Positions 8,702-17,075 of a DNA stretch of 64,000 nucleotides are shown piece after piece (the stretch's first letter is position 1; every line of letters begins with the position of its first letter). The stretch spans positions 362,930-426,929 of the forward strand of contig JAOZSQ010000001.1 of NCBI GenBank assembly GCA_029939595.1, given 5' to 3'. The stretch is from EX4572-165 sp002254885. Lineage in GTDB: Archaea > Thermoplasmatota > E2 > DHVEG-1. The notes beneath the pieces were generated by a model. It made no database searches, had not been told where the DNA came from, and saw only the letters and a list, made by a program, of their open reading frames with translations. Both the position numbers and the translations under genes were made by a program.

Positions 8702-9049
8702 TTAGACAAATTCCAACCCATTTATATTTTGAGCATATTCTTCAAAGGTTTCCCAAAAGTCATTAATAATATTTTCTCTGCTATTCATCCATGATATACC
8801 TTTTTTGAGGTAAAGAGTTAGTAATTGTGCGTTGCGTGATGCACATTTGATATTATCAAATGGAATTATTACTCTTTCATCTTCAAAATAAAGTTTTTTA
8901 ATACAAGGCAAAGAATTGACTATTAGTGATGGAATATCTTTAAAATCAACTTGGTGTTTGCCCTTTACAGGTACATTTTTTGTGATCAATATTATTTCAT
9001 TATATGGAAATATATGATTGTCACTTATATGGTAAGTTGGATTTATCAT
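8702..9049 (-). CDS. hypothetical protein coupled to NAD synthetase
   Basis: 115 aa, mixed alpha/beta, no recognised domain. Its ATG overlaps the nadE stop by 4 bp, so it is probably translationally coupled to nadE and may have a related role. There is no direct evidence of function. Confidence 0.6.
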   Translation of the reverse strand: MINPTYHISDNHIFPYNEIILITKNVPVKGKHQVDFKDIPSLIVNSLPCIKKLYFEDERVIIPFDNIKCASRNAQLLTLYLKKGISWMNSRENIINDFWETFEEYAQNINGLEFV

Positions 9050-9849
9050 AATTCTATAAATTTTTTGAAATGTTTAGGAATATTGCAGACCGGTATTGGT
9101 TGCATTTTGTGTTGATTGGCTTTTTGAAATTTTTCATAAATTTTCAAAACTTCTACTTGTCTATTATCCATGTTCAAAAGATTGGGTTTGTTGACAGCCC
9201 AATTTATTGCCCATTCCAATTCTTTGTATGTGGCACCGATTTGATTTTCATCGGACCGGTTATCTTCCCATAAACCATCAGTAGGAGTGGCTTCTATAAT
9301 ATCTCTGGCTATTCCCAAATACCGACCCAAACCCCACACTTCTGATTTCATCAAATCCCCAATTGGGGATATATCAACTCCACCATCTCCATATTTGGTA
9401 TAAAAACCAATTCCAAAGTCTTCTACTTTATTACCGGTTCCTACTACCAAGTTATTGTTAGAACCAGCTAATGCATATAGAGTCATCATTCTTAACCTGG
9501 ATTGAGTATTTGCTAACGTCAAATTGTCCAATAAAGGCATTTCATTTTTGAATGCTTGGAATGGTTCGGTTAGATTAATTTCAATGAATGTAACATGAGG
9601 ATAATTATTTTGGAGCCATTTGATATGGTTTATGGCAGAGTTACGGGCTTGTTTTTGAGGTAGTTGCATATAATATTGTGTTGGCATCACAGCAAGGGTT
9701 GTTTCATAATCTGTTTTGGCGCATAATGTGGAAACAACAGCCGAGTCAATTCCACCGGATACACCAACTACAAATCCATTCATTTTGGAATTGTCACAAT
9801 ATGTTTTTAGCCAATCTACTATATGTTTGGTTATCAATTTATATTTCAT
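9046..9849 (-). CDS. nadE: NH3-dependent NAD+ synthetase
   Basis: 267 aa from the ATG at 9849, chosen over one four codons upstream because AAGGA lies just ahead. It amidates nicotinate adenine dinucleotide to NAD+. The ATP-pyrophosphatase loop SGGIDSA is at 31-37; GTGNKVEDFGIGF, the aspartate-rich GDGGVDISPIGD and PTDGLWEDN...DE are all typical of NadE. There is no glutaminase domain and the length suits the ammonia-dependent class. Last step of the Preiss-Handler route encoded in this operon. Confidence 0.93.
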   Translation of the reverse strand: MKYKLITKHIVDWLKTYCDNSKMNGFVVGVSGGIDSAVVSTLCAKTDYETTLAVMPTQYYMQLPQKQARNSAINHIKWLQNNYPHVTFIEINLTEPFQAFKNEMPLLDNLTLANTQSRLRMMTLYALAGSNNNLVVGTGNKVEDFGIGFYTKYGDGGVDISPIGDLMKSEVWGLGRYLGIARDIIEATPTDGLWEDNRSDENQIGATYKELEWAINWAVNKPNLLNMDNRQVEVLKIYEKFQKANQHKMQPIPVCNIPKHFKKFIEL

Positions 9850-10033
9850 TTTTCCTTTCAAAAAAATTGCATTTGTAATTTTTAGTGGAAAGAATTTGCA
9901 TTAAAAATCCCTCATCTGAATGTCCACTAAAAAAAAGTCGTTTTTTACAGAGTCCTAATTTGATATATTCAACATCAACCGGTTTAATTTTTTTACAATG
10001 CCAATGTTTACAATTTTTACATGCTTTTTTCAT
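9839..10033 (-). CDS. small Cys/His-rich protein, possible zinc binder
   Basis: 64 aa with CKNCKHWHCKK near the start and further Cys at LCKKR and YKCNF, suggesting one zinc site. It lies between pncB and nadE, 2 bp after pncB, and overlaps the nadE start by 11 bp. No family recognised with confidence. Confidence 0.55.
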   Translation of the reverse strand: MKKACKNCKHWHCKKIKPVDVEYIKLGLCKKRLFFSGHSDEGFLMQILSTKNYKCNFFERKNEI

Positions 10034-10035
10034 GA

Positions 10036-11184
10036 TTATTTTATATTGAAGGTTTCTTTTAGATAATTCAAAAAAGTCTCACTTTTGCACATTCCTTTTC
10101 CTGGAGAATCACTTACTTTGGCAACTGGATGATCATTACATTTTATCATTTTCATGACAATTTGTATGGGTTCCAATCCCACATCATTGGTAAGATTGGT
10201 TCCGATTCCAAAAGCAGTATTGGTGTATGCTTTGAAATCATAGTACGTTTTAATGGCTGTTGGAATAGTTAAACCGTCACTGAATATCAGTGTTTTGGTT
10301 TTGGGATCAATGCCCATTTTTTCATAATGTAGCAATGCTTTGTTACCCCATTCCAAAGGATCACCAGAATCGTGTCGCATACCATCAAACAGTTTGGAAA
10401 AGTATAAATCAAAGTCTTTTAAAAATGCGTCAAACCCAACTGTATCAGTTAATGCAATTCCAAGTCTACCTCTATATTCTTTTGCCCAAACATCTAATGC
10501 AGCTTTTTGGAAAACGTGTAATGGTACTAGTTGTTGGAATGCTTGTAAATATTCATGAGCCATTGTACCGATAGGTGTTATCCCAAATCTCATAGCCAGA
10601 TCAACATTACTGGTTCCGATTATGTTTTGTTTGTTTTCTTTTAGGAGATATTCTAAAACAGCTATTTGCCATTTTTTAGAATATCTCCTTCTGGTTCCAA
10701 ATTCGGCTATTTTAATATCTTTGCCATGTTTTCTAAGATATTCGGACTTTTCTGCTAGATGGATGGCTCCACCGGTCAAGTTTTTGTTGTCAGAAAAATA
10801 CACTTCATTGACAGTAGCCAGGATTGGGATTTCAAAAAGTGTGGTTTGGAGCCACGGACCTTTGACATTGATACAGAGATCGTTTTTATCACACCGAATA
10901 TCAACATATTGTTCGGGTACAAAGCAAAAACCTCTTAAAAAGTCTACGTAGTCTTCGCTTAGAAATCCTAATTTCAAAAGGTAGTTGGCTTCCTCATAGG
11001 TTAAATTGAGGTTTTTGAGTTTATAAATTTCTTCGCTAATCTTCTCCAAATATGGATTGAAGTCTATGTTGGGAGTTCGGCATTTGAATTCATATTCAAC
11101 CTCTACACCAGCAAAATGATGAAGTACCACTTGTTGCATGGTGAGTTTATAAAGGTCTGTATCAAGAAGACTTGTAATTATCAT
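10036..11184 (-). CDS. pncB: nicotinate phosphoribosyltransferase
   Basis: 382 aa. It makes nicotinate mononucleotide from nicotinate and PRPP. It matches the E. coli-type enzyme along its length: LLDTDLYKLTMQQ at the start, EFGTRRR (161-167), GTMAHEY with His210 aligned to the phosphorylated His, LTDTVGFDAFLKDF, MRHDSGDP (269-276), and VAKVSDSPGKG near the end. It is not the nicotinamide-using NAMPT found in many phages, so this phage needs a deamidase, which the gene at 12505 can supply. Second step of the Preiss-Handler route. Confidence 0.93.
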   Translation of the reverse strand: MIITSLLDTDLYKLTMQQVVLHHFAGVEVEYEFKCRTPNIDFNPYLEKISEEIYKLKNLNLTYEEANYLLKLGFLSEDYVDFLRGFCFVPEQYVDIRCDKNDLCINVKGPWLQTTLFEIPILATVNEVYFSDNKNLTGGAIHLAEKSEYLRKHGKDIKIAEFGTRRRYSKKWQIAVLEYLLKENKQNIIGTSNVDLAMRFGITPIGTMAHEYLQAFQQLVPLHVFQKAALDVWAKEYRGRLGIALTDTVGFDAFLKDFDLYFSKLFDGMRHDSGDPLEWGNKALLHYEKMGIDPKTKTLIFSDGLTIPTAIKTYYDFKAYTNTAFGIGTNLTNDVGLEPIQIVMKMIKCNDHPVAKVSDSPGKGMCKSETFLNYLKETFNIK

Positions 11185-11203
11185 AATTTAACCTTTGAGT
11201 TTG

Positions 11204-11234
11204 TCCCGACATTTATCCCGACAAAATGGCGGGA
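11204..11234 (-). repeat. short repeats upstream of pncB
   Basis: TCCCGAC occurs twice (11204-11210 and 11216-11222), with a partly complementary GGCGGGA at 11228-11234, in the 54-bp gap between the vWA gene and pncB. It could form a small hairpin in the pncB leader or be a binding site. Too short to call a riboswitch. Confidence 0.25.
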
Positions 11235-11238
11235 GATT

Positions 11239-11973
11239 TTAAAAATTGAACTGAGAAGGATCAATTTGTGTACTCGGTCCGCCACTTCCTAAACTGGAAC
11301 TTTGACTAGAAATGCTCTTACTTACGAACCTCCCAAGTTTTGCCAGTTTCTCCGGTGTGGCATCTCCAATATCAACAAATTCATCAAATTGGACAGTGTT
11401 CTGGTAATCGTCCAAATCCTGTTTGTATTGGCCAGTATTGACACCAATCAGAATGTTGAGGATAGATTCCATGTTCTTGTCTTTTTTGGTAGACGTAATC
11501 GCTTGTTTCACATCATCCGGTTGCATGTCCCATACAGTTTCCCAACCATCTGTTATCACGAAGTTGATGGCATTAACATCAAAATCTTGATCCCGAAGGT
11601 CTTTGGCATAGGCGGCAACGGTTTTAACAGCGTCACAAGTTGCTCCAAACAGGTTGGTATACCCACCCGCTTTCATTCCATCATAATCGGTTAATTCAAT
11701 ATCACCAACCGGCATGAAACCATGTACTTCATTCAGTTCTTGGTTGAAATATCCAACCCTCAAAATGATATTTTCAGAGCGATCATCTTTTCTACAAGCA
11801 AGTACCACATTCTTAACTGCTTGGATCAATTGATCTTGAAAAGAACTTACACTGGAAGATTTATCGCACCAGAGATTCACAAGAGTTTGTTCGGCAGCAC
11901 CCAAATCTTCGGGGCGCACGGCACTAAATGCGAAGTTAGAGCCTTTTACCATTTGTTTACTAAGTACAGGCAT
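11239..11973 (-). CDS. von Willebrand factor A domain protein, TerY-like
   Basis: 244 aa. One vWA domain with a full MIDAS: DKSSS (Asp37, Ser39, Ser41), Thr106 in GGYTNLFGA, and Asp142 in ITDGWE. The tail is Ser/Gly-rich. In bacterial TerY-P clusters a vWA protein of this kind works with a PP2C phosphatase and a protein kinase; both are encoded a few genes upstream here (13347 and 14744). No signal peptide. Scaffold or sensor role is inferred from that association. Confidence 0.8.
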   Translation of the reverse strand: MPVLSKQMVKGSNFAFSAVRPEDLGAAEQTLVNLWCDKSSSVSSFQDQLIQAVKNVVLACRKDDRSENIILRVGYFNQELNEVHGFMPVGDIELTDYDGMKAGGYTNLFGATCDAVKTVAAYAKDLRDQDFDVNAINFVITDGWETVWDMQPDDVKQAITSTKKDKNMESILNILIGVNTGQYKQDLDDYQNTVQFDEFVDIGDATPEKLAKLGRFVSKSISSQSSSLGSGGPSTQIDPSQFNF

Positions 11974-11994
11974 AGTAGCCTCCTTTATATAAGT

Positions 11995-12441
11995 TTAAAA
12001 AAGTAGTTTTGGATGTAAACTGATGTAAATCATTGCCGGACCGCTGGCTATGAATTCATCAGCATATCCAAATTCACTGATGGAACCGATTCGGTTATTG
12101 ATAGCCATGATGGTATCCCATTCAAGAGTGAATGTTGAATTTATTGTGAATACCATTACAACTTTTTTATAGTTGTTTAGAAAAACTCTCAGAGGGCGCA
12201 ATTTCAAACCTTTGAGAATTTTTCTTATTTTTTTCTTCCGTCTATCAGATATATCCTTTTCACCAGCAGTAATGAATGATGCCATATATGATGAATATTC
12301 ATCTTCCATTCCTGTTTGAACAGAAATCATTTGTTTTCTGAATTCTTTGGCGAATGTATTGCTATTATCCATCATTTTTTTAAGCATCTCTACAAGTTGC
12401 TTTTGTGGGAGATACGGAATTTCAAATTTGCGCTTTGACAT
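11995..12441 (-). CDS. hypothetical protein
   Basis: 148 aa. N-terminal half helical and basic (KDISDRRKKKIRKILKG), C-terminal half probable beta sheet. It lies between the vWA gene and the nicotinamidase-like gene and is followed upstream by a perfect inverted repeat. No family recognised. Confidence 0.6.
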   Translation of the reverse strand: MSKRKFEIPYLPQKQLVEMLKKMMDNSNTFAKEFRKQMISVQTGMEDEYSSYMASFITAGEKDISDRRKKKIRKILKGLKLRPLRVFLNNYKKVVMVFTINSTFTLEWDTIMAINNRIGSISEFGYADEFIASGPAMIYISLHPKLLF

Positions 12442-12455
12442 TGTTACTCCATGTA

Positions 12456-12501
12456 AAGTCTACTGACTTTGGGTTTTTCTTATAAAGAAGTCAGTAGACT
12501 T
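12456..12501. repeat. perfect 14-bp inverted repeat
   Basis: AAGTCTACTGACTT (12456-12469) and its exact reverse complement (12488-12501) enclose an 18-bp loop, in the 63-bp gap between the nicotinamidase-like gene and the next minus-strand gene. No T-run follows on the minus strand, so it is not a clear intrinsic terminator; an RNA processing or stability hairpin or an operator are alternatives. Confidence 0.6.
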
Positions 12502-12504
12502 GGG

Positions 12505-13350
12505 TTAAAATAAATAATCGGTTGTTCTGGCTACTTGCATTCCACGATCCTTCATTTGCATTATAAAATCCGCTGCCATCGTTTCAAATCCAGGAACAGG
12601 AGAAGTTGCATCTTCCAATAACACAATTTTTTTCAATACTTCATCACCAAATGCATCTACAATCTGTTCCAGAGTAGCCTTTAAACAATGACTGGAAGCC
12701 CAACCAGCCAATGGAACTAGATCGGCTTCTTCAATAGTTTCAATGGCTTCTTTGTTCATACCAGTTCCAGGGTCACTCGGAACAACAACTTCGGCTTGTA
12801 ATCCACCATAATGTTCAGAAAGAAAGTTGCTTCCTTTTGTTAGGATATTCGTGACACCAAATCGGGTTGTTTCCCATTCGTCCAAAGCCTCCGCAATTGG
12901 AGTATATATACTAAATCCTGGTTGAGCGATTAAACAATGCTCCGGCCAGATGCAAAGCACATACTTGCTTTTTTGTTCAAGTTGCTCAGTATAGTAAAGT
13001 ACCCATTCCAATAAAGATTTTGTTGATCCATCTGGCATTAATACAGGTACATTCGGATTGGTTGGCAACCATTCTTTTTTTCTTATGTCTTCATTGTATA
13101 TCAGAGTGGGTTTGCCACCTTCAAATGGTATAGGATGTTTGCCACGTTTGTTCTTCCAAAAATGTGGATGGGCAATATGAATTCTATGGTGAGAATCCAA
13201 TGTAACGTGAATATCATCTAACCGTTTGATATTATTTTTTATGTATTTTGCAAGGCGATTACCGTCTTCTTTTGCTCCTGCCACTGGCAGGTTTCCGTTT
13301 TCCAAAACAAAATCGTTTTGGGGGTCAATGATAACGAGTTGCATGTTCAT
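12505..13350 (-). CDS. pncA: isochorismatase-family hydrolase, probable nicotinamidase
   Basis: 281 aa, longer than typical PncA (~210). Catalytic set of the cysteine-hydrolase family: Asp9 in DPQNDF, metal-binding LDSHH (51-55), WPEHC (135-139), Lys172 in ILTKGSN, and nucleophile Cys222 in WASSHCLKAT. It would convert nicotinamide to nicotinate for PncB, the first step of the route. It overlaps the PP2C stop by 4 bp (ATGA). The extra length lies between the His and Trp motifs. Another isochorismatase-like substrate cannot be excluded; the NAD gene context favours nicotinamide. Confidence 0.75.
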   Translation of the reverse strand: MNMQLVIIDPQNDFVLENGNLPVAGAKEDGNRLAKYIKNNIKRLDDIHVTLDSHHRIHIAHPHFWKNKRGKHPIPFEGGKPTLIYNEDIRKKEWLPTNPNVPVLMPDGSTKSLLEWVLYYTEQLEQKSKYVLCIWPEHCLIAQPGFSIYTPIAEALDEWETTRFGVTNILTKGSNFLSEHYGGLQAEVVVPSDPGTGMNKEAIETIEEADLVPLAGWASSHCLKATLEQIVDAFGDEVLKKIVLLEDATSPVPGFETMAADFIMQMKDRGMQVARTTDYLF

Positions 13351-14186
13351 GTTGTCTCCTGGTCTAAATTAAGAAATGAAGCTCCAACAACTGTTAGATC
13401 GTCTAAATTGAGGATTCTCTCTTCAGCACAATCATTAACAAATCGTTTGAATCTTCTTTGAATAAATTCTCCTTTGAAATTTTTAAAATTTAACATTTGT
13501 TTGAAAAATTCTGAATCATTCTTTTTATGATGATTCCCGCCCATTTGATGAAATGAATTAATTCCGTCACTTGCGAGAAGTAAAAATTCCAATTTATCTT
13601 CATCAAATTCTTGGGCAAAGGGTTCTTCTTTTGAAACATTGTAAGTTATAGTATTAAGTTTAGGACCCAATGTTTGTATATGAACCTCTTTTGATAACCC
13701 ATTTACTGCTCCCCATTTTTTTCTTTTTCCCTCATCTACATAGTATAAAGGATAGTATGGGTATTCACCACCAACCATTTTGATTGTAATTATACAAATT
13801 GTTGAACTTTCTTTCAATTTGAAAATAATGGAACCATCTCCAAAAATTATAATGTTTACTTTACCTTCATCGCTGTATGCTAGTAATAACGTGGCAAATA
13901 ACGATTCGGAAGGAAGATCCATTAGTTTAGTAACTTCCATTGATTTGTTCATTAATTCATCAATATATGTTTCATATCCTTCGTTTTTTATTAGATATGT
14001 TGAATATAAGCTGAAATGGGATAATATTCTTGCTCCCATATCGGAGTTTTTGGCACTGGAACAGCCATCACATAACGACATATAGAATTCTTCATAGTTA
14101 TCTCCACCATAACAAAAATAGTCTTCGTTGTGTAGGTGTTGTTTGCCTTTATGAGTAAACCCATCAATGTGTATTTCTGGTTTCAT
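13347..14186 (-). CDS. PP2C-family protein phosphatase
   Basis: 279 aa. Metal-dependent Ser/Thr phosphatase signatures in order: HKGKQHLHNEDYF, CDGCSSAKNSDMGARI, ATLLLAY, GDGSIIF, LLLASDGI and DDLTVVGASF, giving the acidic residues for two metal ions. No membrane segment. Together with the vWA protein (11239) and kinase (14744) it makes a set like the TerY-P triad. It overlaps pncA and the small upstream gene by ATGA steps, so phosphatase and nicotinamidase are probably translated together. Confidence 0.85.
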   Translation of the reverse strand: MKPEIHIDGFTHKGKQHLHNEDYFCYGGDNYEEFYMSLCDGCSSAKNSDMGARILSHFSLYSTYLIKNEGYETYIDELMNKSMEVTKLMDLPSESLFATLLLAYSDEGKVNIIIFGDGSIIFKLKESSTICIITIKMVGGEYPYYPLYYVDEGKRKKWGAVNGLSKEVHIQTLGPKLNTITYNVSKEEPFAQEFDEDKLEFLLLASDGINSFHQMGGNHHKKNDSEFFKQMLNFKNFKGEFIQRRFKRFVNDCAEERILNLDDLTVVGASFLNLDQETT

Positions 14187-14350
14187 TTTGCCTGATAAGT
14201 TATTTGTTTTGGTTCAATAATTCTGGATTCTTTTGTTATGTCTTTTGCTTCTTTGAGTCTTAATGACCAAAGAGGTTGTCTTAAATTATTAAGTACCCTT
14301 TTTTCTATTTTAGCTATTATTTTTATTTTGCGTTCTGGTTCAATTTTCAT
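14183..14350 (-). CDS. hypothetical 55-aa basic protein
   Basis: 55 aa, basic, helical at the N-terminus (KIEPERKIKIIAKIEKR). AAGGAG stands at good spacing before the ATG and the TGA overlaps the PP2C start (ATGA). Codon use matches neighbours. Function unknown; a small partner of the phosphatase is possible. Confidence 0.55.
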   Translation of the reverse strand: MKIEPERKIKIIAKIEKRVLNNLRQPLWSLRLKEAKDITKESRIIEPKQITYQAK

Positions 14351-14532
14351 GTGGTCTCCTTATAACGATAATAAGCAAATGGAGTTCTTACTTGCCATTC
14401 TCCTGGATATTCTTTCATAACTTCAATGGCTAATTCAACCGATTTATAATTACCATCTAAGCCACGTTTCAGTTCGGCTTCGGTTATTTGTTCTATCTCT
14501 TTTTCTCCAACAAATTGTCTTTCGTACATCAT
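14347..14532 (-). CDS. hypothetical small acidic protein
   Basis: 61 aa, acidic helix followed by PGEWQVRTPFAYYRY. Overlaps both neighbouring genes by 4 bp in the minus-strand operon. No family recognised. Confidence 0.5.
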   Translation of the reverse strand: MMYERQFVGEKEIEQITEAELKRGLDGNYKSVELAIEVMKEYPGEWQVRTPFAYYRYKETT

Positions 14533-14741
14533 TTGCTCCAGAGTGGGAAGATTGAAAATATTAAACAGGATATTATAAATGTAATAATTACAATTTTTAT
14601 TAGATAATTTTTAAAAGGTTTGTGAAATTTTTTATCAGGAAATATTTTGAAATTAAAGTTATATTCACTCACTGATAAAAAAATTGTAAAACCAGTAACT
14701 ATTGTTATCATGATTATACTCATTATAATATAAAGAATCAT
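14529..14741 (-). CDS. small protein with two membrane segments
   Basis: 70 aa with two hydrophobic helices (about residues 2-22 and 47-66) linked by a charged loop, indicating an inner-membrane protein. It lies 2 bp after the kinase gene, between kinase and phosphatase. Role unknown. Confidence 0.5.
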   Translation of the reverse strand: MILYIIMSIIMITIVTGFTIFLSVSEYNFNFKIFPDKKFHKPFKNYLIKIVIITFIISCLIFSIFPLWSK

Positions 14742-14743
14742 GA

Positions 14744-16465
14744 TTACCTCGTGGAAAATTGATATAAGATATTATCTTTGAAAACTAAAGCTTTTTCCTC
14801 ATTACATGATAATGTTAAATCTCCATCTAATGTGTTATCAGTTACAACCCGTACTTTTTGATTTTCAGGTTGATTGGAAAACATTTCAACTTCATTGTTT
14901 TCATTGATTAATAAACCAATTCCTTGTCTAAGCACAGTGAAATTAATATCCATGAATCCAGGTATGGTTTTGTTTTGAATAGTGTAGCTTTCCATTCCTT
15001 TTGCGAACCGGATTATAAATCTTATATATTTTCTTCCTCTGTTGCCGATTAAAATGGCTACTTGATTCATATATTTTCCATAAAGAATTTTATAACCTTG
15101 TAATTCTTTTATTTGGAGGAACTGCCCTGCTAACCGTTTGCCAGTATTTTGAGGTATCAAAATATATGGTTTACCCAATATGTTTTGGTAAACCATTCCG
15201 TTCATTATTTGAGTCGCATAGGGCAGCACACCCCAACTTGTTCCATATGTTAAAATGGGTTTTCTTAACATTTTAATGTTGATTTCAACGATTCGGTCCT
15301 GCACTTTACCAATCAATGCGTTATCCGCAACATTTATTTGTTCAAATTTAGTAGTATAATCCACCTTTTCACCAGAACTTAATATTTTTGCAAAATTAGT
15401 ATCAGCTTCTACTGGTTCAAGGGTTTTTGGGAGTATGATTGTTTCCATTTGCCGATCAAATGCACTGAATGTACAATCGTCAATATAGATTACATAACCA
15501 GCTTTTACTACGTTTTTTCCCTGATGGGAAAAATGCCATTTGATTGGATCTCGGTATTCTTTTATTTTTTCTAATTTAAAGAAGTTACTGGAAACCACTT
15601 TTTTGAAAATGGGAGCAACCACCTTTACAATACCAGCCATATCGGGTGGTAATGTGCGTTTACCATGTTTAAAAATATCTTCTAACCATCCACGCATATT
15701 GGTGGGTATGTGATCCATCGTTCTCACACATGGAGGCATTTTGACCCCTTTATCAAAGATAGATGCATTTTCCTTCATCCGTTTCAGATAAAGTTCTTGT
15801 TTGTCGTTATATTGTTTTGGATTATATTTGGGATGGGTTCCTTTAAATGGATGTTCTCCCAAGTACACTTTAGTTGCCAAGATTCCAAAAGAAAACCAAT
15901 CACTTAGTTCGGTAAATTTTTTAGTTTGCATTACTTGTGGATCGGTCATCAATGGAGAATAGGCATCCGCAGGAAAATCTTTGGTTTGCCAAGAATCCAC
16001 ATCTAAAAAGTGAGGCAATGCCATATCAGCTAAACTAATAAGGAAATTAACCTCATTCCAATCCACAATCAAACATTTTTTACTGTGGATGAATTCAAGA
16101 GTTATTGCGATTTCATCAACCAGTTTATTTGCTTGATCAATTGTGAAATTATTGATTTTGCGAAAGGATTTGGTAAAGGTTTTACACAATGCTTCCATGT
16201 TGTCGGCATAGTGCATTGTGATACCTAATGGCGTTCCACGTTTGTTAGTGAAAATATCAGTTGGGCGAGATATATTATCCCGTTTCAATTCCATTAATTG
16301 GTTGATTTTACCAATCGGAATCATTTTAGAAGGGTCAATATATATTTTGAAAACGGTTTTGTTTTTAACGCAGATATGGCCTTGACCGCCTGTGGTCTTG
16401 TAGTTAGCGTCATTCAGCTTGATGGGCTGTTTGTCAAGATATACTGTGGTGGGTTTGAAATTCAT
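14744..16465 (-). CDS. Ser/Thr protein kinase-like protein with C-terminal extension
   Basis: 573 aa. Kinase fold in about residues 20-280: Gly-rich loop GGQGHI, Lys40 (VFKIY), catalytic loop CLIVDWNEVNF (Asp135, Asn140), a DFG-like LDVDSW (Asp155/157) and SDWFSFGILATKVYLGEHPF. The LDVDSWQ variant is usual in kinases of TerY-P systems. The C-terminal ~290 residues are beta-rich and unassigned. It partners the PP2C phosphatase and vWA protein downstream. A TATAAATA box lies 65 bp upstream. Predicted active because the catalytic residues are present. Confidence 0.8.
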   Translation of the reverse strand: MNFKPTTVYLDKQPIKLNDANYKTTGGQGHICVKNKTVFKIYIDPSKMIPIGKINQLMELKRDNISRPTDIFTNKRGTPLGITMHYADNMEALCKTFTKSFRKINNFTIDQANKLVDEIAITLEFIHSKKCLIVDWNEVNFLISLADMALPHFLDVDSWQTKDFPADAYSPLMTDPQVMQTKKFTELSDWFSFGILATKVYLGEHPFKGTHPKYNPKQYNDKQELYLKRMKENASIFDKGVKMPPCVRTMDHIPTNMRGWLEDIFKHGKRTLPPDMAGIVKVVAPIFKKVVSSNFFKLEKIKEYRDPIKWHFSHQGKNVVKAGYVIYIDDCTFSAFDRQMETIILPKTLEPVEADTNFAKILSSGEKVDYTTKFEQINVADNALIGKVQDRIVEINIKMLRKPILTYGTSWGVLPYATQIMNGMVYQNILGKPYILIPQNTGKRLAGQFLQIKELQGYKILYGKYMNQVAILIGNRGRKYIRFIIRFAKGMESYTIQNKTIPGFMDINFTVLRQGIGLLINENNEVEMFSNQPENQKVRVVTDNTLDGDLTLSCNEEKALVFKDNILYQFSTR

Positions 16466-16529
16466 ATCCGATATGCTCCATATCGTAATTTTGTTTTGGG
16501 TCTTTCCCCAAAAATTTTGTTGTCTCTTT

Positions 16530-16537
16530 TATTTATA
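16530..16537 (-). promoter_or_regulatory. late-promoter-like box TATAAATA
   Basis: Exact TATAAATA on the minus strand in the 108-bp gap upstream of the kinase gene. It could drive the kinase-to-NAD part of the operon. Confidence 0.4.
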
Positions 16538-16573
16538 TTATAATTTTCTAAAAAGGTTTCTGTCAAGAAAAAA

Positions 16574-16888
16574 TTATAAAACATAATTATGAATCAACCA
16601 ACCAAGTCCTAATGATATAGCGGGAACCAAACCCCCATATACAATTAATTTTAGAATAGTTACAGTTTTATCATCATCTTTTGGTTCTGAAATATGAGGG
16701 GCAAGTAATCCCATAATAATTACCATTCCTAATGCCGAACCCATTGTGATTTGAGCAAAATTTAAAGGTGCCAGTGTTAAAAACCAACCCCAATGTTTTG
16801 TAATCACAAAGGCTTTCCAACACATTATAGTAATTCCTGCTACAATTAAAAAGCCGACCCATAATATTCCGCCTAAAAATTTATCCAT
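16574..16888 (-). CDS. integral membrane protein, three predicted helices
   Basis: 104 aa with hydrophobic segments at about 5-28, 36-63 and 80-100; a charged loop (EPKDDDK) lies before the last. No known family. Overlaps the upstream small gene by 8 bp. Confidence 0.55.
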   Translation of the reverse strand: MDKFLGGILWVGFLIVAGITIMCWKAFVITKHWGWFLTLAPLNFAQITMGSALGMVIIMGLLAPHISEPKDDDKTVTILKLIVYGGLVPAISLGLGWLIHNYVL

Positions 16889-17075
16889 CTTTACTCCAAA
16901 ACCAATTAAATAAGGTTAGACTATCTTTTTGTGGTGGGAAACTTTCTCTTTCTTTTGTTTTATATGAAACAACCCATTTTCCATCGCAATTTTCATTGGG
17001 TTCACAATTTGTTACCCAACATTCTGTTCCATTTTCTCGTGTATATTTTTCTCCTTTTCGGGGTAAGTTTTGCAT
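16881..17075 (-). CDS. hypothetical small protein with two Cys
   Basis: 64 aa, beta-rich (YTRENGTECWVTNC). It overlaps the end of the ADP-ribosylglycohydrolase frame by 64 bp and has only a weak ribosome-binding site (GGAA), so translation probably depends on coupling. Function unknown. Confidence 0.4.
   Translation of the reverse strand: MQNLPRKGEKYTRENGTECWVTNCEPNENCDGKWVVSYKTKERESFPPQKDSLTLFNWFWSKDG

Noticed and set aside
12456..12501. Intrinsic terminator
   Set aside because: The stem is strong but AT-rich, and no U-run follows it on the minus strand.
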